A stretch of DNA of 64,000 nucleotides from Hyphobacterium sp. SN044. GTDB taxonomy: Bacteria > Pseudomonadota > Alphaproteobacteria > Caulobacterales > Maricaulaceae. Position numbers and translations under genes: made by a program. Every line of letters starts with the position of its first letter. The stretch's first letter is position 1. The notes under the pieces are model-generated. The model saw only the letters and a list, made by a program, of their open reading frames with translations, did no database searches and had not been told where the DNA came from. The DNA is taken from NCBI RefSeq assembly GCF_021864465.1, contig NZ_JAKKUV010000001.1, forward strand, positions 297,395 to 361,394. The letters run 5' to 3'. Of the stretch, positions 48,395 to 57,094 are shown piece by piece.

Positions 48395-50098
48395 CTAGCG
48401 GCCGGCGCCGAAATACTCGCCGAAGAAGTCACCCTCATTCCATTGCGGGCGCTCGTCGGCGTTCGCGATCTCTCGCGCGATCACGAAATTGATGTCCGCG
48501 AACTTGGCGGCCTGGTCGTAGAGCAGGTCGAGATCCACGGAGTCCGAAACACGGTGATAATTCGTGTTGAGGAAGCCCATGAAGCCTTCGCCCTGATCCC
48601 AGCGCGGATCCGGCGAGGAGAAGCCCGTCATCAGGAAGAGGGACGGGATGCCCTGACGCACGAAGTTGTAGTGGTCGGAGCGGATGAAGAGATTCTGCTC
48701 CGGGATCGGGTCCTCGCTGACCGTCACGTCGAGCTGTGACGCGGCCCGCGCGGCGATCGGACCAAGTTCGGACCGCTCCGCGCCGAAGGCGATCACGTCG
48801 GAGAATTCATAGACGATCACCGGCATGTCGAGGTTCACGTTGGCGATGATGTCCGCCTGCGGCACGGTCGGGTTCTGCGCGAAGTATTCCGAACCCAGGA
48901 GACCCTTTTCTTCCGCTGCCAGCGCGACGAAGACCACGGAACGCCGCGGCGCGCCGAGTTCCACGAAGGTGCGCGCGGTTTCCAGCATGATCGACACGCC
49001 CGACGCATTGTCGACCGCGCCGTTGCAGACATTGTCTTCCTCGGTCGCGCTGCGGCAACCCGAGGCGACGAAGGCGTTCTGCTCGAACGTGCCGATATGG
49101 TCGAGGTGCGCGGTCAGAACCACGAATTCGCCGGAGAGTTCCGGATCGCTGCCCGGCAGCATGCCGACGACATTCGGCTCTTCATAGAGCTCGCGGTCCG
49201 TGCGTGACGCAATGGTCGCGGTCTGGTTCAGGGCGAAGCTCTGCGGTCCGTCGGCGAGGGCCGCGGTCGCTTCTTCCAGCGTCATTGGCGCATTCGCGAA
49301 CATCGCCGTTGCGACGTCGGAGGAAACGGTCGCATTGACCTGCAGCTGTTCGTAATTGCGTTCGGCGCCCGACGGCCCGATCGCGACATTGGCGCGGCCC
49401 ACGGCACCACTTGCGAAACCGGCAAACTGCTCGGAATTGGCACCGGAGATGGTGATCATGCCGACCGCGCCGTGCTGGGCGGCATAGTCGCGCTTGGTCG
49501 ATCCGCGCAGCTGGTGCGAACGCTCGTCACTGGGCATCACGCCTTCCGGCGCGCCGCCGAGGACGACAACGATCCGGCCATTCACGTCGACGCCTTCATA
49601 GTCATCATAACCGTGATGGGGCAGGGACAGACCGTAGCCCACGAAGACCAGTTCCGCCGTCACCTCGGCCTCGTGGAGAATCGGGTTCGCGCTGACGAAA
49701 ACGTCCTGGCCGTGCGTGTACTCGGTTCCACCCACGGCGAGACGGGCGCCTTCCGGGTTCGAGCTCATCCGCTGGAACGGCACCATCGCGAAATAGCCGC
49801 CCTCGTCACCGGCCGGCTCCAGGCCGATCAGGCGCATCTGTGTGGCCACATAGTGCGACGCGATCAGGTATTCCTGCGAACCGGCATCGCGTCCGCCCAT
49901 CAGGTCGGTCGACAGGAAGCGGATGTGCGCTTCGATTGCATCGGGGGAGATGTTCGGCAGATCGACACTGCCATTGTCGGCGACGATGTCGGAACCGTTC
50001 GCATCATCGTTATCGGCCGTATTGACGTCGAAGGTCGCATCGCCGCACGCGGCAACGCCAAGAACCGCAGCCAGCGCTGCATAACGGAAATCGAACAT
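48395..50098 (-). CDS. M28 family metallopeptidase lipoprotein with PA-like domain
   Basis: The 567-residue predicted aminopeptidase has a lipobox (GVAAC), an Asn/Asp linker, and a protease-associated (PA)-like insertion around residues 140-260. The M28 core has ligands in LTAHLDHIG, GAVDNASG, LAAEEKGLLG, NVNLDMPV and RSDHYNFVRQGIP. It probably degrades peptides at the outer membrane. There are four M28 or DUF885-type lipoproteins in the window; this one stands alone. Confidence 0.9.
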   Translation of the reverse strand: MFDFRYAALAAVLGVAACGDATFDVNTADNDDANGSDIVADNGSVDLPNISPDAIEAHIRFLSTDLMGGRDAGSQEYLIASHYVATQMRLIGLEPAGDEGGYFAMVPFQRMSSNPEGARLAVGGTEYTHGQDVFVSANPILHEAEVTAELVFVGYGLSLPHHGYDDYEGVDVNGRIVVVLGGAPEGVMPSDERSHQLRGSTKRDYAAQHGAVGMITISGANSEQFAGFASGAVGRANVAIGPSGAERNYEQLQVNATVSSDVATAMFANAPMTLEEATAALADGPQSFALNQTATIASRTDRELYEEPNVVGMLPGSDPELSGEFVVLTAHLDHIGTFEQNAFVASGCRSATEEDNVCNGAVDNASGVSIMLETARTFVELGAPRRSVVFVALAAEEKGLLGSEYFAQNPTVPQADIIANVNLDMPVIVYEFSDVIAFGAERSELGPIAARAASQLDVTVSEDPIPEQNLFIRSDHYNFVRQGIPSLFLMTGFSSPDPRWDQGEGFMGFLNTNYHRVSDSVDLDLLYDQAAKFADINFVIAREIANADERPQWNEGDFFGEYFGAGR

Positions 50099-50168
50099 GC
50101 CACTCCCCGGATGAATTCAGACCGGCGGACTATAGGCAGCATGCGGCATCGGGCAATGTTGCGCTGCT

Positions 50169-50642
50169 TTAACTTTCCGTCATCAGAGCAGCAGCGACCG
50201 AAGGCTTCACGCTGTAGTGTTCGGCGAGCTTGGGCGACATGCGCGTCGGGCGGCCGCTCGTCAGCTTGAAGCAGACCAGATCCATCCGGGCGCGGAACAC
50301 CGTCGCGCCATCGCCCACGCGGCGGAACTGGTAGCGGCGCTCGGCACGCAGCTTCCCGTCAGACTTCGAAATCCAGACGGCGCAATCGATCGCATCGCCG
50401 GTGCGCAGATGCCCCAGATAGTCGCATTCCGACCGGATGATCGCCATGCCGTAATCCCACTCGGCGAATTGCGTGCGGGGGTGTTGCGGGAAGTGGTCCT
50501 CCCACTGTGCCCAGGCGGTTTCGTGAGCCCAGACGAGGTAGCGCGCATTGTTGACGTGACCGAACTCGTCGAGATCGGCTTCGCCGGCTGTAATCCGCAG
50601 AATGAAGGGATCGGGCAGGTCCCAGCCGTCGAAATTGCTCAT
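50169..50642 (-). CDS. Acyl-CoA thioesterase, hotdog fold (FadM/YbgC type)
   Basis: The 157-residue protein has the hotdog thioesterase signature LDEFGHVNNARYLVWAHETAW, with Asp and His-Val-Asn-Asn near the N-terminus, followed by the strands RSECDYLGHLRTGDAIDCAVWI and FRARMDLVCFKLTSGRP. I start at MSNFDGWDLP because GGAG lies five bases upstream; a start 14 residues earlier is possible. Substrate is unknown. Confidence 0.82.
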   Translation of the reverse strand: MSNFDGWDLPDPFILRITAGEADLDEFGHVNNARYLVWAHETAWAQWEDHFPQHPRTQFAEWDYGMAIIRSECDYLGHLRTGDAIDCAVWISKSDGKLRAERRYQFRRVGDGATVFRARMDLVCFKLTSGRPTRMSPKLAEHYSVKPSVAAALMTES

Positions 50643-50769
50643 CACGCGCTCCGTTGCTTCGCCGGGTTTGGCAAAATTTCCCATGACTTGCCAGTCTTGC
50701 GCGGAGCTAAACCCGAGATTGTCTGGTCAGGCCGCCGCGACTACAGTGCGGAGGCTGGGGAGAGACTTC

Positions 50770-53700
50770 ATGCGTCACTTTGCACTTGCCGTTCTCGCTG
50801 CGGTTTCGGCGGCTTCGGCCGCGTTCGCTGCGCCGGTCGAACTCGAACCGGCAACGCAGGCCCGGCTTGAAACCGGTCAGCGCCAGCGCGTCATCGTCGA
50901 ATTCGCGGTGCCGGCTGTGGAATACGCCCGCGCCGACGGCGCATCCGACCGAGAGATCGCCGCGCTGATCGCGCAGGCCCGCGACCGTGTGCTCGCGTCC
51001 GCATTCGGCCGCCCCGCCGGCATGTTGGCGACTCTGGACGACGTCGACCCGCAGGGGCCGGTCATGGCCCGCGAATTCCGCTACACTCCGGCCGCAGCCA
51101 TGCTTCTGAGTGCCGCGGAGGTCGCTGCCCTTGCCCGCGAGCCGGGCGTGGCGCGCATCGTCGAGGACCGGCTGGATGCGCCGTCACTGGACTACAGCGT
51201 GGCCTATGCCGGTGCCCTGCGAATGCACGAGCGCGGCCATCGAGGCACAGGCACGTCCATTGCTATTCTCGACACCGGCGTCGACCTTCAGCACGACATG
51301 TTTACGGGCCGCACTGTGGCGTCGGCCTGTTTTTCGACAACCGAGACCGGCCAGTCGACAAGCTTCTGCCCCGACGGTGTTGCGCAAAGCTTCGATGCCC
51401 AGGCGGGAGACAATTGCGAAGGGCCCGGCCCCGGCGTCAGCGGAGCCTATGGCTGCGAACACGGGACGCATGTCGCAGGTATCGCGCTGGGCTCCCAGAT
51501 ACCGCACCCATCGATGGCGAATGTGAACCTGATCGGCGTCGCGCCGGATGCAGGTCTGATTGCGGTGCAGGTTTTTTCGCGCTTCAGCGAGACCCAGTTT
51601 TGCGGATCGAACAGCCCCTGCGCGCTCAGCTATTCGAGCGATCAGATAGCTGCGCTGGAATGGCTCTACGAGCATCGCGCGCAACTATCTCTGACGTCGA
51701 TAAATATGAGTCTGGGCGGCGGCCGGTTCGCCGATGCGTGCGTCGACGATCCGCGGCGTGAAATCATCACGATGCTACGCGAAGCGGGGGTCGCCACGGT
51801 CATTGCTACGGGAAATGACGGCTTTTCCGGTGCGATTTCGGCGCCAGCCTGCATCCCCGAAGCCGTGGCCGTTGGCGGAAACGGAAATTACTCCAACGAA
51901 GGATTCTGGCGCGATCTTTACGCCCTCGGAGAGAATATCATGTCGGCCTATCCGGGCCGTAACGACACCGGCGGACGGGCGACGGTCGAGGCGACGGGCA
52001 CATCCATGGCCACGCCGCATGTGGCAGGGGCTTTCTCGGTCCTGCGGGAGGCTCATCCGAATGCCAGTATCGACCAGATCGAGGCGGTGCTTCAGGCTAC
52101 GTCTGCCGAGTTCTCCTATCGTTCGATCAAGATGTCGCTCGCATCGGATATTTTGACGCTCTACTCGGGGGGAATGATCGGTTCACTGCAGACGGAGCAG
52201 GACGGTCAGATCCGTCTGTATGGTCACCGCCTTGAAGACACCGGCACGCTTTATCGCGATCTCACGCTGACCAACACGTCCGGCACGACACTGGGCTGGA
52301 TCGTGTCAACGGAGGAAGACTGGATCGTCTTCCAGCTGCTGAGCGGCGGCAGCCCGCAGGGCGACCCCATTCCCGGTCAGATCGGCGGCAGCGTCGCGGC
52401 AAACGACAGCGTGACATTCCGCATCAGCATCAACCTTCAGGAGGCGCGGGACGGTGTCCAGCGAGGGCTGATCTGGATCGGGTCGAGCGACGCGGTCTCA
52501 CGCATGCCGCTTCCGGTCAATCTCGAGATGCGGGAAGCCTTGCCGCGAAACGACGATCTTGCCGGTGCCTTCGTGATGGGCCGTCCGGGAATCGAAACCC
52601 GGTTTTCCAACCGGTTTGCGACTGCCCAGGACGGCGAGCCTTCGCATGGCGGTCAGTCGCCGACCGGGACGCTTTGGTGGACGTTCACGCCGTCCATCAC
52701 GTCAACCTATGCGATTTCCGCGTTCGGCACGGATTTCGACACCGTGCTCGGCGTTTACTCGGGGGATGAAATCACGGCGCTTTCGACCATTGCGTCGAAC
52801 GATGATGGCTACGAAAATTCGACCAATTCACGCGTTCAGCCTGTATTGACCGCTGGCACGGCCTACCGGCTGGCGATCGGCGGCTACGACCCCAGCGAAC
52901 GCGGCGACGGAAGCCTGCTGATCGAGCCGGTTGCGCCGCCCCCGCCGAACGACCGCATTGTCAACGGATTTGCGATCTCGGGTGCGCGCGGGCGGATCGA
53001 CGTCAACACGGCCGGGGCGACCCAGAATGATGACGAGTTCTATGTGCGACAGAACGCCGTCTGGTACACTTGGACCGCGCCAGCCGATGGCACCTTCACA
53101 TTCTTTTCCAATCTGCACATGCGGATTTTCGATTTCCCTTACCCGATCTCGTTGTGGGAGGTGTCGTACCCGTCCCCAGACCGCGGTTACGAAATTCCTG
53201 CCGAAGCCGGCGCGACCTATTACATTGGTGTCTGGGACGGCAGACTCGAACCGCCATGGAGCCCATCGACGCTGTTCTGGTATCCGGCTGACGAACCGTC
53301 ACAGCCGCTTCGCAGCGCCGTCGTCCCGGCCATGCGTACGGTCACGACGGGAAGCTGGGCGACAGCCTTCGCGACGCTTGTAAATCCGGTGTCCTACGAT
53401 CAGCCAGTCAGCAATTGCCTTGTACGGGCGCCGAACGGCTTCGCCGGCGAATTTCACTATCAGACCACCGACTCGACGACGAATACGCTGACCGGGACGC
53501 CGGACACGCCCGTGTCGCTTGCACCAGGGCAGTCGCAGTCCTTCCTGATCTCGCTTCGCTCGGCACAGATCGAGACCGCCAATCTGGCGCTTCAATTCGT
53601 CTGCGATGACGAGATGGCCTTGCAGAATTCAGTCAACACATTCCGCCTCGTGACGACCGGATTGAATTTGCCTGATCTGATAAGCGTCGCCGTGACGCCC

Positions 53701-54069
53701 TCGGGGAATGGCATTCTCGATCTTCGCCCTGACCGCAACAGTGCCTTCGCCGTTGCCGTCATGAATTCGGGAGGACCATCCGATTTCCGCGTGGCGGCCA
53801 GCCGATGGTCGGGGCCGATGACCGGCACGTTTTGCGAGACCGACCCGGCAACGGGTGTGTGCGTCAGCGAACGTGCGTCGGAGCTGAACCTGAATTTTGC
53901 CGCCGGACAGGTGCGGACCTTTACGGTTTTCGTCAGAGCGGACGAGGGCGCCGATATCCCGCTAAATCCGGCAACCAATCGCTATGGTCTGATTTTCTAC
54001 GCCAGATTCGGAGACAACTCGATGGTATCGGGAGATGCCTCCATCGCAGTCCGGACCTTGGCTGAGTAG
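50770..54069 (+). CDS. Large secreted S8 subtilisin-type serine protease
   Basis: The 1099-residue protein has a signal peptide (MRHFALAVLAAVSAASAAFA) and an I9-like propeptide (about 40-130). The S8 catalytic domain has triad Asp168 (AILDTGVD), His231 (HGTHVAG) and Ser412 (GTSMATPHVAG). The rest (about 460-1099) holds beta-sandwich regions. Two resemble pre-peptidase C-terminal domains, in the form TLWWTFTPSITSTYAISAFG and WYTWTAPADGTFTFFS. Cysteine-rich insertions sit between Asp and His. It is the only large rightward gene in this stretch. Confidence 0.9.
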   Translation: MRHFALAVLAAVSAASAAFAAPVELEPATQARLETGQRQRVIVEFAVPAVEYARADGASDREIAALIAQARDRVLASAFGRPAGMLATLDDVDPQGPVMAREFRYTPAAAMLLSAAEVAALAREPGVARIVEDRLDAPSLDYSVAYAGALRMHERGHRGTGTSIAILDTGVDLQHDMFTGRTVASACFSTTETGQSTSFCPDGVAQSFDAQAGDNCEGPGPGVSGAYGCEHGTHVAGIALGSQIPHPSMANVNLIGVAPDAGLIAVQVFSRFSETQFCGSNSPCALSYSSDQIAALEWLYEHRAQLSLTSINMSLGGGRFADACVDDPRREIITMLREAGVATVIATGNDGFSGAISAPACIPEAVAVGGNGNYSNEGFWRDLYALGENIMSAYPGRNDTGGRATVEATGTSMATPHVAGAFSVLREAHPNASIDQIEAVLQATSAEFSYRSIKMSLASDILTLYSGGMIGSLQTEQDGQIRLYGHRLEDTGTLYRDLTLTNTSGTTLGWIVSTEEDWIVFQLLSGGSPQGDPIPGQIGGSVAANDSVTFRISINLQEARDGVQRGLIWIGSSDAVSRMPLPVNLEMREALPRNDDLAGAFVMGRPGIETRFSNRFATAQDGEPSHGGQSPTGTLWWTFTPSITSTYAISAFGTDFDTVLGVYSGDEITALSTIASNDDGYENSTNSRVQPVLTAGTAYRLAIGGYDPSERGDGSLLIEPVAPPPPNDRIVNGFAISGARGRIDVNTAGATQNDDEFYVRQNAVWYTWTAPADGTFTFFSNLHMRIFDFPYPISLWEVSYPSPDRGYEIPAEAGATYYIGVWDGRLEPPWSPSTLFWYPADEPSQPLRSAVVPAMRTVTTGSWATAFATLVNPVSYDQPVSNCLVRAPNGFAGEFHYQTTDSTTNTLTGTPDTPVSLAPGQSQSFLISLRSAQIETANLALQFVCDDEMALQNSVNTFRLVTTGLNLPDLISVAVTPSGNGILDLRPDRNSAFAVAVMNSGGPSDFRVAASRWSGPMTGTFCETDPATGVCVSERASELNLNFAAGQVRTFTVFVRADEGADIPLNPATNRYGLIFYARFGDNSMVSGDASIAVRTLAE

Positions 54070-54126
54070 CCACTGGTCACCCGCGAACTCCTGCGCCATA
54101 TCCGTCTCCGATAGAGGAGGCTGGAC

Positions 54127-54900
54127 ATGAGCGAACGGGTGACGGCGGGCGTGGTGCTGATCGGGGATGAATTGCTGTCGGGGCGCACGCGCGACATCAA
54201 TCTGCAGCAGATCGCGCAATTCCTCGCCCCGCTGGGCATTCCGGTCGTCGAATGCCGGACGGTGTCCGACGAGGAAGACCGCATCGTCGAGGCGGTGAAC
54301 GCGCTCAGGCACCGCTGCACCTATGTCTTCACCACGGGCGGGATCGGCCCGACGCATGACGACATCACCGCCGACAGCGTCGCCAAGGCGTTCGGCGTCA
54401 ATATCGGCGAGCGCGCCGACGCCATGGCCATCCTCGACGAGTGGTATTCGAAGACCGATACGCCGCTGACCGAGTCCCGCCGCCGTATGGCGCGTATCCC
54501 GGATGGCGCGACGCTGGTCGCAAACCCCGTCACCGGCGCGCCGGGCTTCCAGCTTGAGAATGTCTTCGTGATGGCCGGCGTGCCGAAGATCGCGCGCGGC
54601 ATGCTGGAAGACATCGCCCCGCGCCTGACACGCGGCGCAGTCACCCATGCCGTCACCGTCTCTGCCGGCGGTCTGAGGGAAGGGGATATCGCCGACGCGC
54701 TGCGGACGCTGCAGGCGGACCATTCCGGCGTCTCGCTCGGCTCCTACCCCTTCTTCGTCGAACAGCCCGGCGGGTCGATCAAGCGCGGTACCAATCTGGT
54801 GGCCCGCTCGACCGATGCGGGCGAACTGGAAACCGTCGCGCAGGCGCTCGAAGCCCTGGTCCGTCAGGCGGGCGGCATTCCGGCGCGGATATCGGAATAA
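54127..54900 (+). CDS. CinA N-terminal/molybdopterin-binding domain protein
   Basis: The 257-residue product has the MoaB/Mog-like fold seen at the N-terminus of CinA: AGVVLIGDELLSGRTRDINLQQIA, the FTTGGIGPTHDDITADSVAKAFG motif, and AANPVTGAPGFQLENVFVMAGVP-like sequence. It lacks the C-terminal nicotinamide mononucleotide deamidase domain of full CinA. A pyrophosphatase role for the isolated domain is inferred from the family. An AGAGGAGG ribosome site precedes the ATG. Confidence 0.88.
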   Translation: MSERVTAGVVLIGDELLSGRTRDINLQQIAQFLAPLGIPVVECRTVSDEEDRIVEAVNALRHRCTYVFTTGGIGPTHDDITADSVAKAFGVNIGERADAMAILDEWYSKTDTPLTESRRRMARIPDGATLVANPVTGAPGFQLENVFVMAGVPKIARGMLEDIAPRLTRGAVTHAVTVSAGGLREGDIADALRTLQADHSGVSLGSYPFFVEQPGGSIKRGTNLVARSTDAGELETVAQALEALVRQAGGIPARISE

Positions 54901-55016
54901 CCCCCTCACCCTGACGCGCGTCCCTTTCGGGGCCGCGCGTCATTCCCTCTCCCTCGAGGGAGAGGGAGGGGACCCGGCCTGAGCCGAAGGCGAACGTCGG
55001 GGAGGGTGAGGGGGAG
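54901..55016. repeat. Palindromic intergenic repeat, CCCTCTCCCT family
   Basis: The 233-base gap between the CinA-like and VWA genes begins with an element bounded by CCCCCTCACCCT and AGGGTGAGGGGG. At its centre is a perfect 22-base palindrome with arms CCCTCTCCCTC and GAGGGAGAGGG (54945-54966). A smaller GCGCG-rich hairpin precedes it. It shares arms with the pair at 45032 and 45075. Confidence 0.8.
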
Positions 55017-55133
55017 AGAAAATACCGCATCCCGCCGCAATTCTCTTCAAATCGCCCCGATTCCGCCTGTCTGTCGCACGAATCCGGTTTAACGTTCCGG
55101 ACCCGCGGGGACAGACAGGGAAGGGACACCACC

Positions 55134-56975
55134 ATGCAACGCCGATTTTTGAGCGGAGCTGCCGCCTGCGCGATCGCGCTGACGACGCTGCCCGCCGCAC
55201 CGATGGCCGCCGCACAGGAGCGCCAGCCGCAGCGCTATGATCTCGACGGCATTTTCGAGCGCTGCCCGACCCTGGTCGCGCATCGTGGTTATGACGAGGA
55301 AGAGGATTACGCCGGCCGTGGCCGGCCTATGTATGGCGCGACCCCTCCGCCGCCAGCCCCGCCGCCCCCACCACCGCCGCCCCCGCCTCCGCCTCCGCCG
55401 CCTCCTCCGCCTCCAGGACAAACGGCCGAGGTCGCGGATGCACTTGTCGTGACCGGTTCGCGGATCGCCGCGCCCCAAGAGCCGCAGCTTCAGCCTCAGC
55501 CCGTGCCCGGCGATATCGACCGCGAGCGCTATGAGGATGTCGAGATCAACCCGGTCGCGGTGACGAGCGAGGATCCGGTTTCCACCTTCTCCATCGATGT
55601 CGACACGGCGAGCTATTCCAATGTCCGCCGCTTCCTGCGGGACGGCGACTTGCCGCCAACCGATGCGGTGCGGATCGAGGAGATGGTGAACTACTTCACC
55701 TACGATTACCCGCTGCCGGAAAGCATGGACACGCCCTTTGGCGCGAACGTCACCGTCCTGCCAAATCCGTGGAATGCCGAGACCGAACTGATGCATATCG
55801 GCATCCAGGGCTACGACATCCCCGAGACCGAGCGTCCCGGCGCCAATCTCGTCTTCCTGATCGACGTTTCGGGCTCGATGTCGGCCCCGGACAAGCTGCC
55901 GCTGGCCGTCAGTGCCATGCACATGCTGACCGACACGCTGGCCCCGGAAGACCGGGTCTCGATCGTCGTCTATGCCGGTGCAGCGGGGGCAATCCTCGAA
56001 CCGACCCGCGCCGCTGACAGCGAATGCATCCACGCCGCGCTCGACATGCTCGAGGCGGGTGGATCGACCGCGGGCGGGGCTGGCATCCAGCTCGCCTACG
56101 ACTTCGCCCGGGCCAATTTCGATGACAGTGCGATCAACCGCGTCATGCTGCTGACCGATGGCGACTTCAATGTCGGCGTCACACGTGACGAAAGCCTGGA
56201 AGACCTCGTCACCCGCGAGCGGGAAAGCGGCGTCTATCTGTCGGTGATGGGCTTCGGCGAGGGCAATTACAACGACCAGCTGATGCAGACCCTGGCCCAG
56301 AACGGCAACGGTATCGCGGCCTATATCGACAGCGAGCGCGAGGCCCGCCGCTTCCTCGTCGAGGAGAGCTTCTCCGCCCTCTTCCCGATCGCCAATGACG
56401 TGAAGATCCAGGTCGAGTTCAACCCGGCCCGCGTCGGCGAATACCGCCTTGTCGGTTACGAGACCCGTCTTCTCCGCCGCGAGGACTTCAACAATGACGC
56501 GGTCGATGCCGGCGAGATCGGATCGGGCCATTCCGTGACGGCGATCTACGAGATTGCCGCCCCGGATTCAGACGGCCTGCGCAACGATCCGCTGCGCTAT
56601 GGCAACGCCCAGCCGGAAGCCTCGACCGACGGCGAATACGCCTTCGTCCGCATCCGCTACAAGCGGCCGGGCGAGGATGAAAGCATCCTGATCGAGCAGC
56701 CGGTGACGGACGACAACGCTGTCGGCGCCTTCGCGGACGCCTCGGACGATGTGCGTTTCTCGGTGCTGGTCGCGGGCTTTGCCCAGATGCTGCGCGAGGA
56801 CCCGTGGATCGCGAACGAAGGCTTTACCTACGACTTCATCGCCAGAGAAGCCGAATGGGCGCTCGGTGAGGATGAATATGGCCACCGCGCCGAATTCATC
56901 GAACTGGTGAACGCCGCGGCGGGCCGCATCGCGCTCGGCACGACCAAGCCGGGCATGCAGTCCGACACGCGGTAG
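55134..56975 (+). CDS. VWA-domain protein (YfbK type) with polyproline tract and TonB-receptor-like motif
   Basis: The 613-residue secreted protein has a signal peptide (to about residue 27) and a Pro tract at 71-94 broken by one Ala. The motif ALVVTGSRI follows at 103-111, resembling the start of many TonB-dependent receptors. A von Willebrand A domain with MIDAS DVSGSMS lies at about 240-400, and a C-terminal domain after it. The layout matches the YfbK class with flanking vWF-associated N- and C-terminal regions. The Pro codons are mixed, so the tract is not a simple slippage product. It is likely outer-membrane or periplasmic; function unknown. Confidence 0.88.
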   Translation: MQRRFLSGAAACAIALTTLPAAPMAAAQERQPQRYDLDGIFERCPTLVAHRGYDEEEDYAGRGRPMYGATPPPPAPPPPPPPPPPPPPPPPPPPGQTAEVADALVVTGSRIAAPQEPQLQPQPVPGDIDRERYEDVEINPVAVTSEDPVSTFSIDVDTASYSNVRRFLRDGDLPPTDAVRIEEMVNYFTYDYPLPESMDTPFGANVTVLPNPWNAETELMHIGIQGYDIPETERPGANLVFLIDVSGSMSAPDKLPLAVSAMHMLTDTLAPEDRVSIVVYAGAAGAILEPTRAADSECIHAALDMLEAGGSTAGGAGIQLAYDFARANFDDSAINRVMLLTDGDFNVGVTRDESLEDLVTRERESGVYLSVMGFGEGNYNDQLMQTLAQNGNGIAAYIDSEREARRFLVEESFSALFPIANDVKIQVEFNPARVGEYRLVGYETRLLRREDFNNDAVDAGEIGSGHSVTAIYEIAAPDSDGLRNDPLRYGNAQPEASTDGEYAFVRIRYKRPGEDESILIEQPVTDDNAVGAFADASDDVRFSVLVAGFAQMLREDPWIANEGFTYDFIAREAEWALGEDEYGHRAEFIELVNAAAGRIALGTTKPGMQSDTR

Positions 56976-57059
56976 GAACGGCCCCGGGATTGGGCGGACG
57001 GCTTTCGAGCCTTCGTCCGGGGACAGGGCCCAGGCTCCTCGCGAGCCCCCGGGGTGGTG

Positions 57060-57087
57060 AAGGCTGCGGCGCGTGCCGCAGCCTTTT
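57060..57087. terminator. Bidirectional terminator between the VWA and M28 genes
   Basis: AAGGCTGCGGC (57060-57070) pairs with GCCGCAGCCTT (57075-57085) over a GCGT loop, followed by TT. It lies between two convergent genes. Confidence 0.88.
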
Positions 57088-57094
57088 CCCGTTT

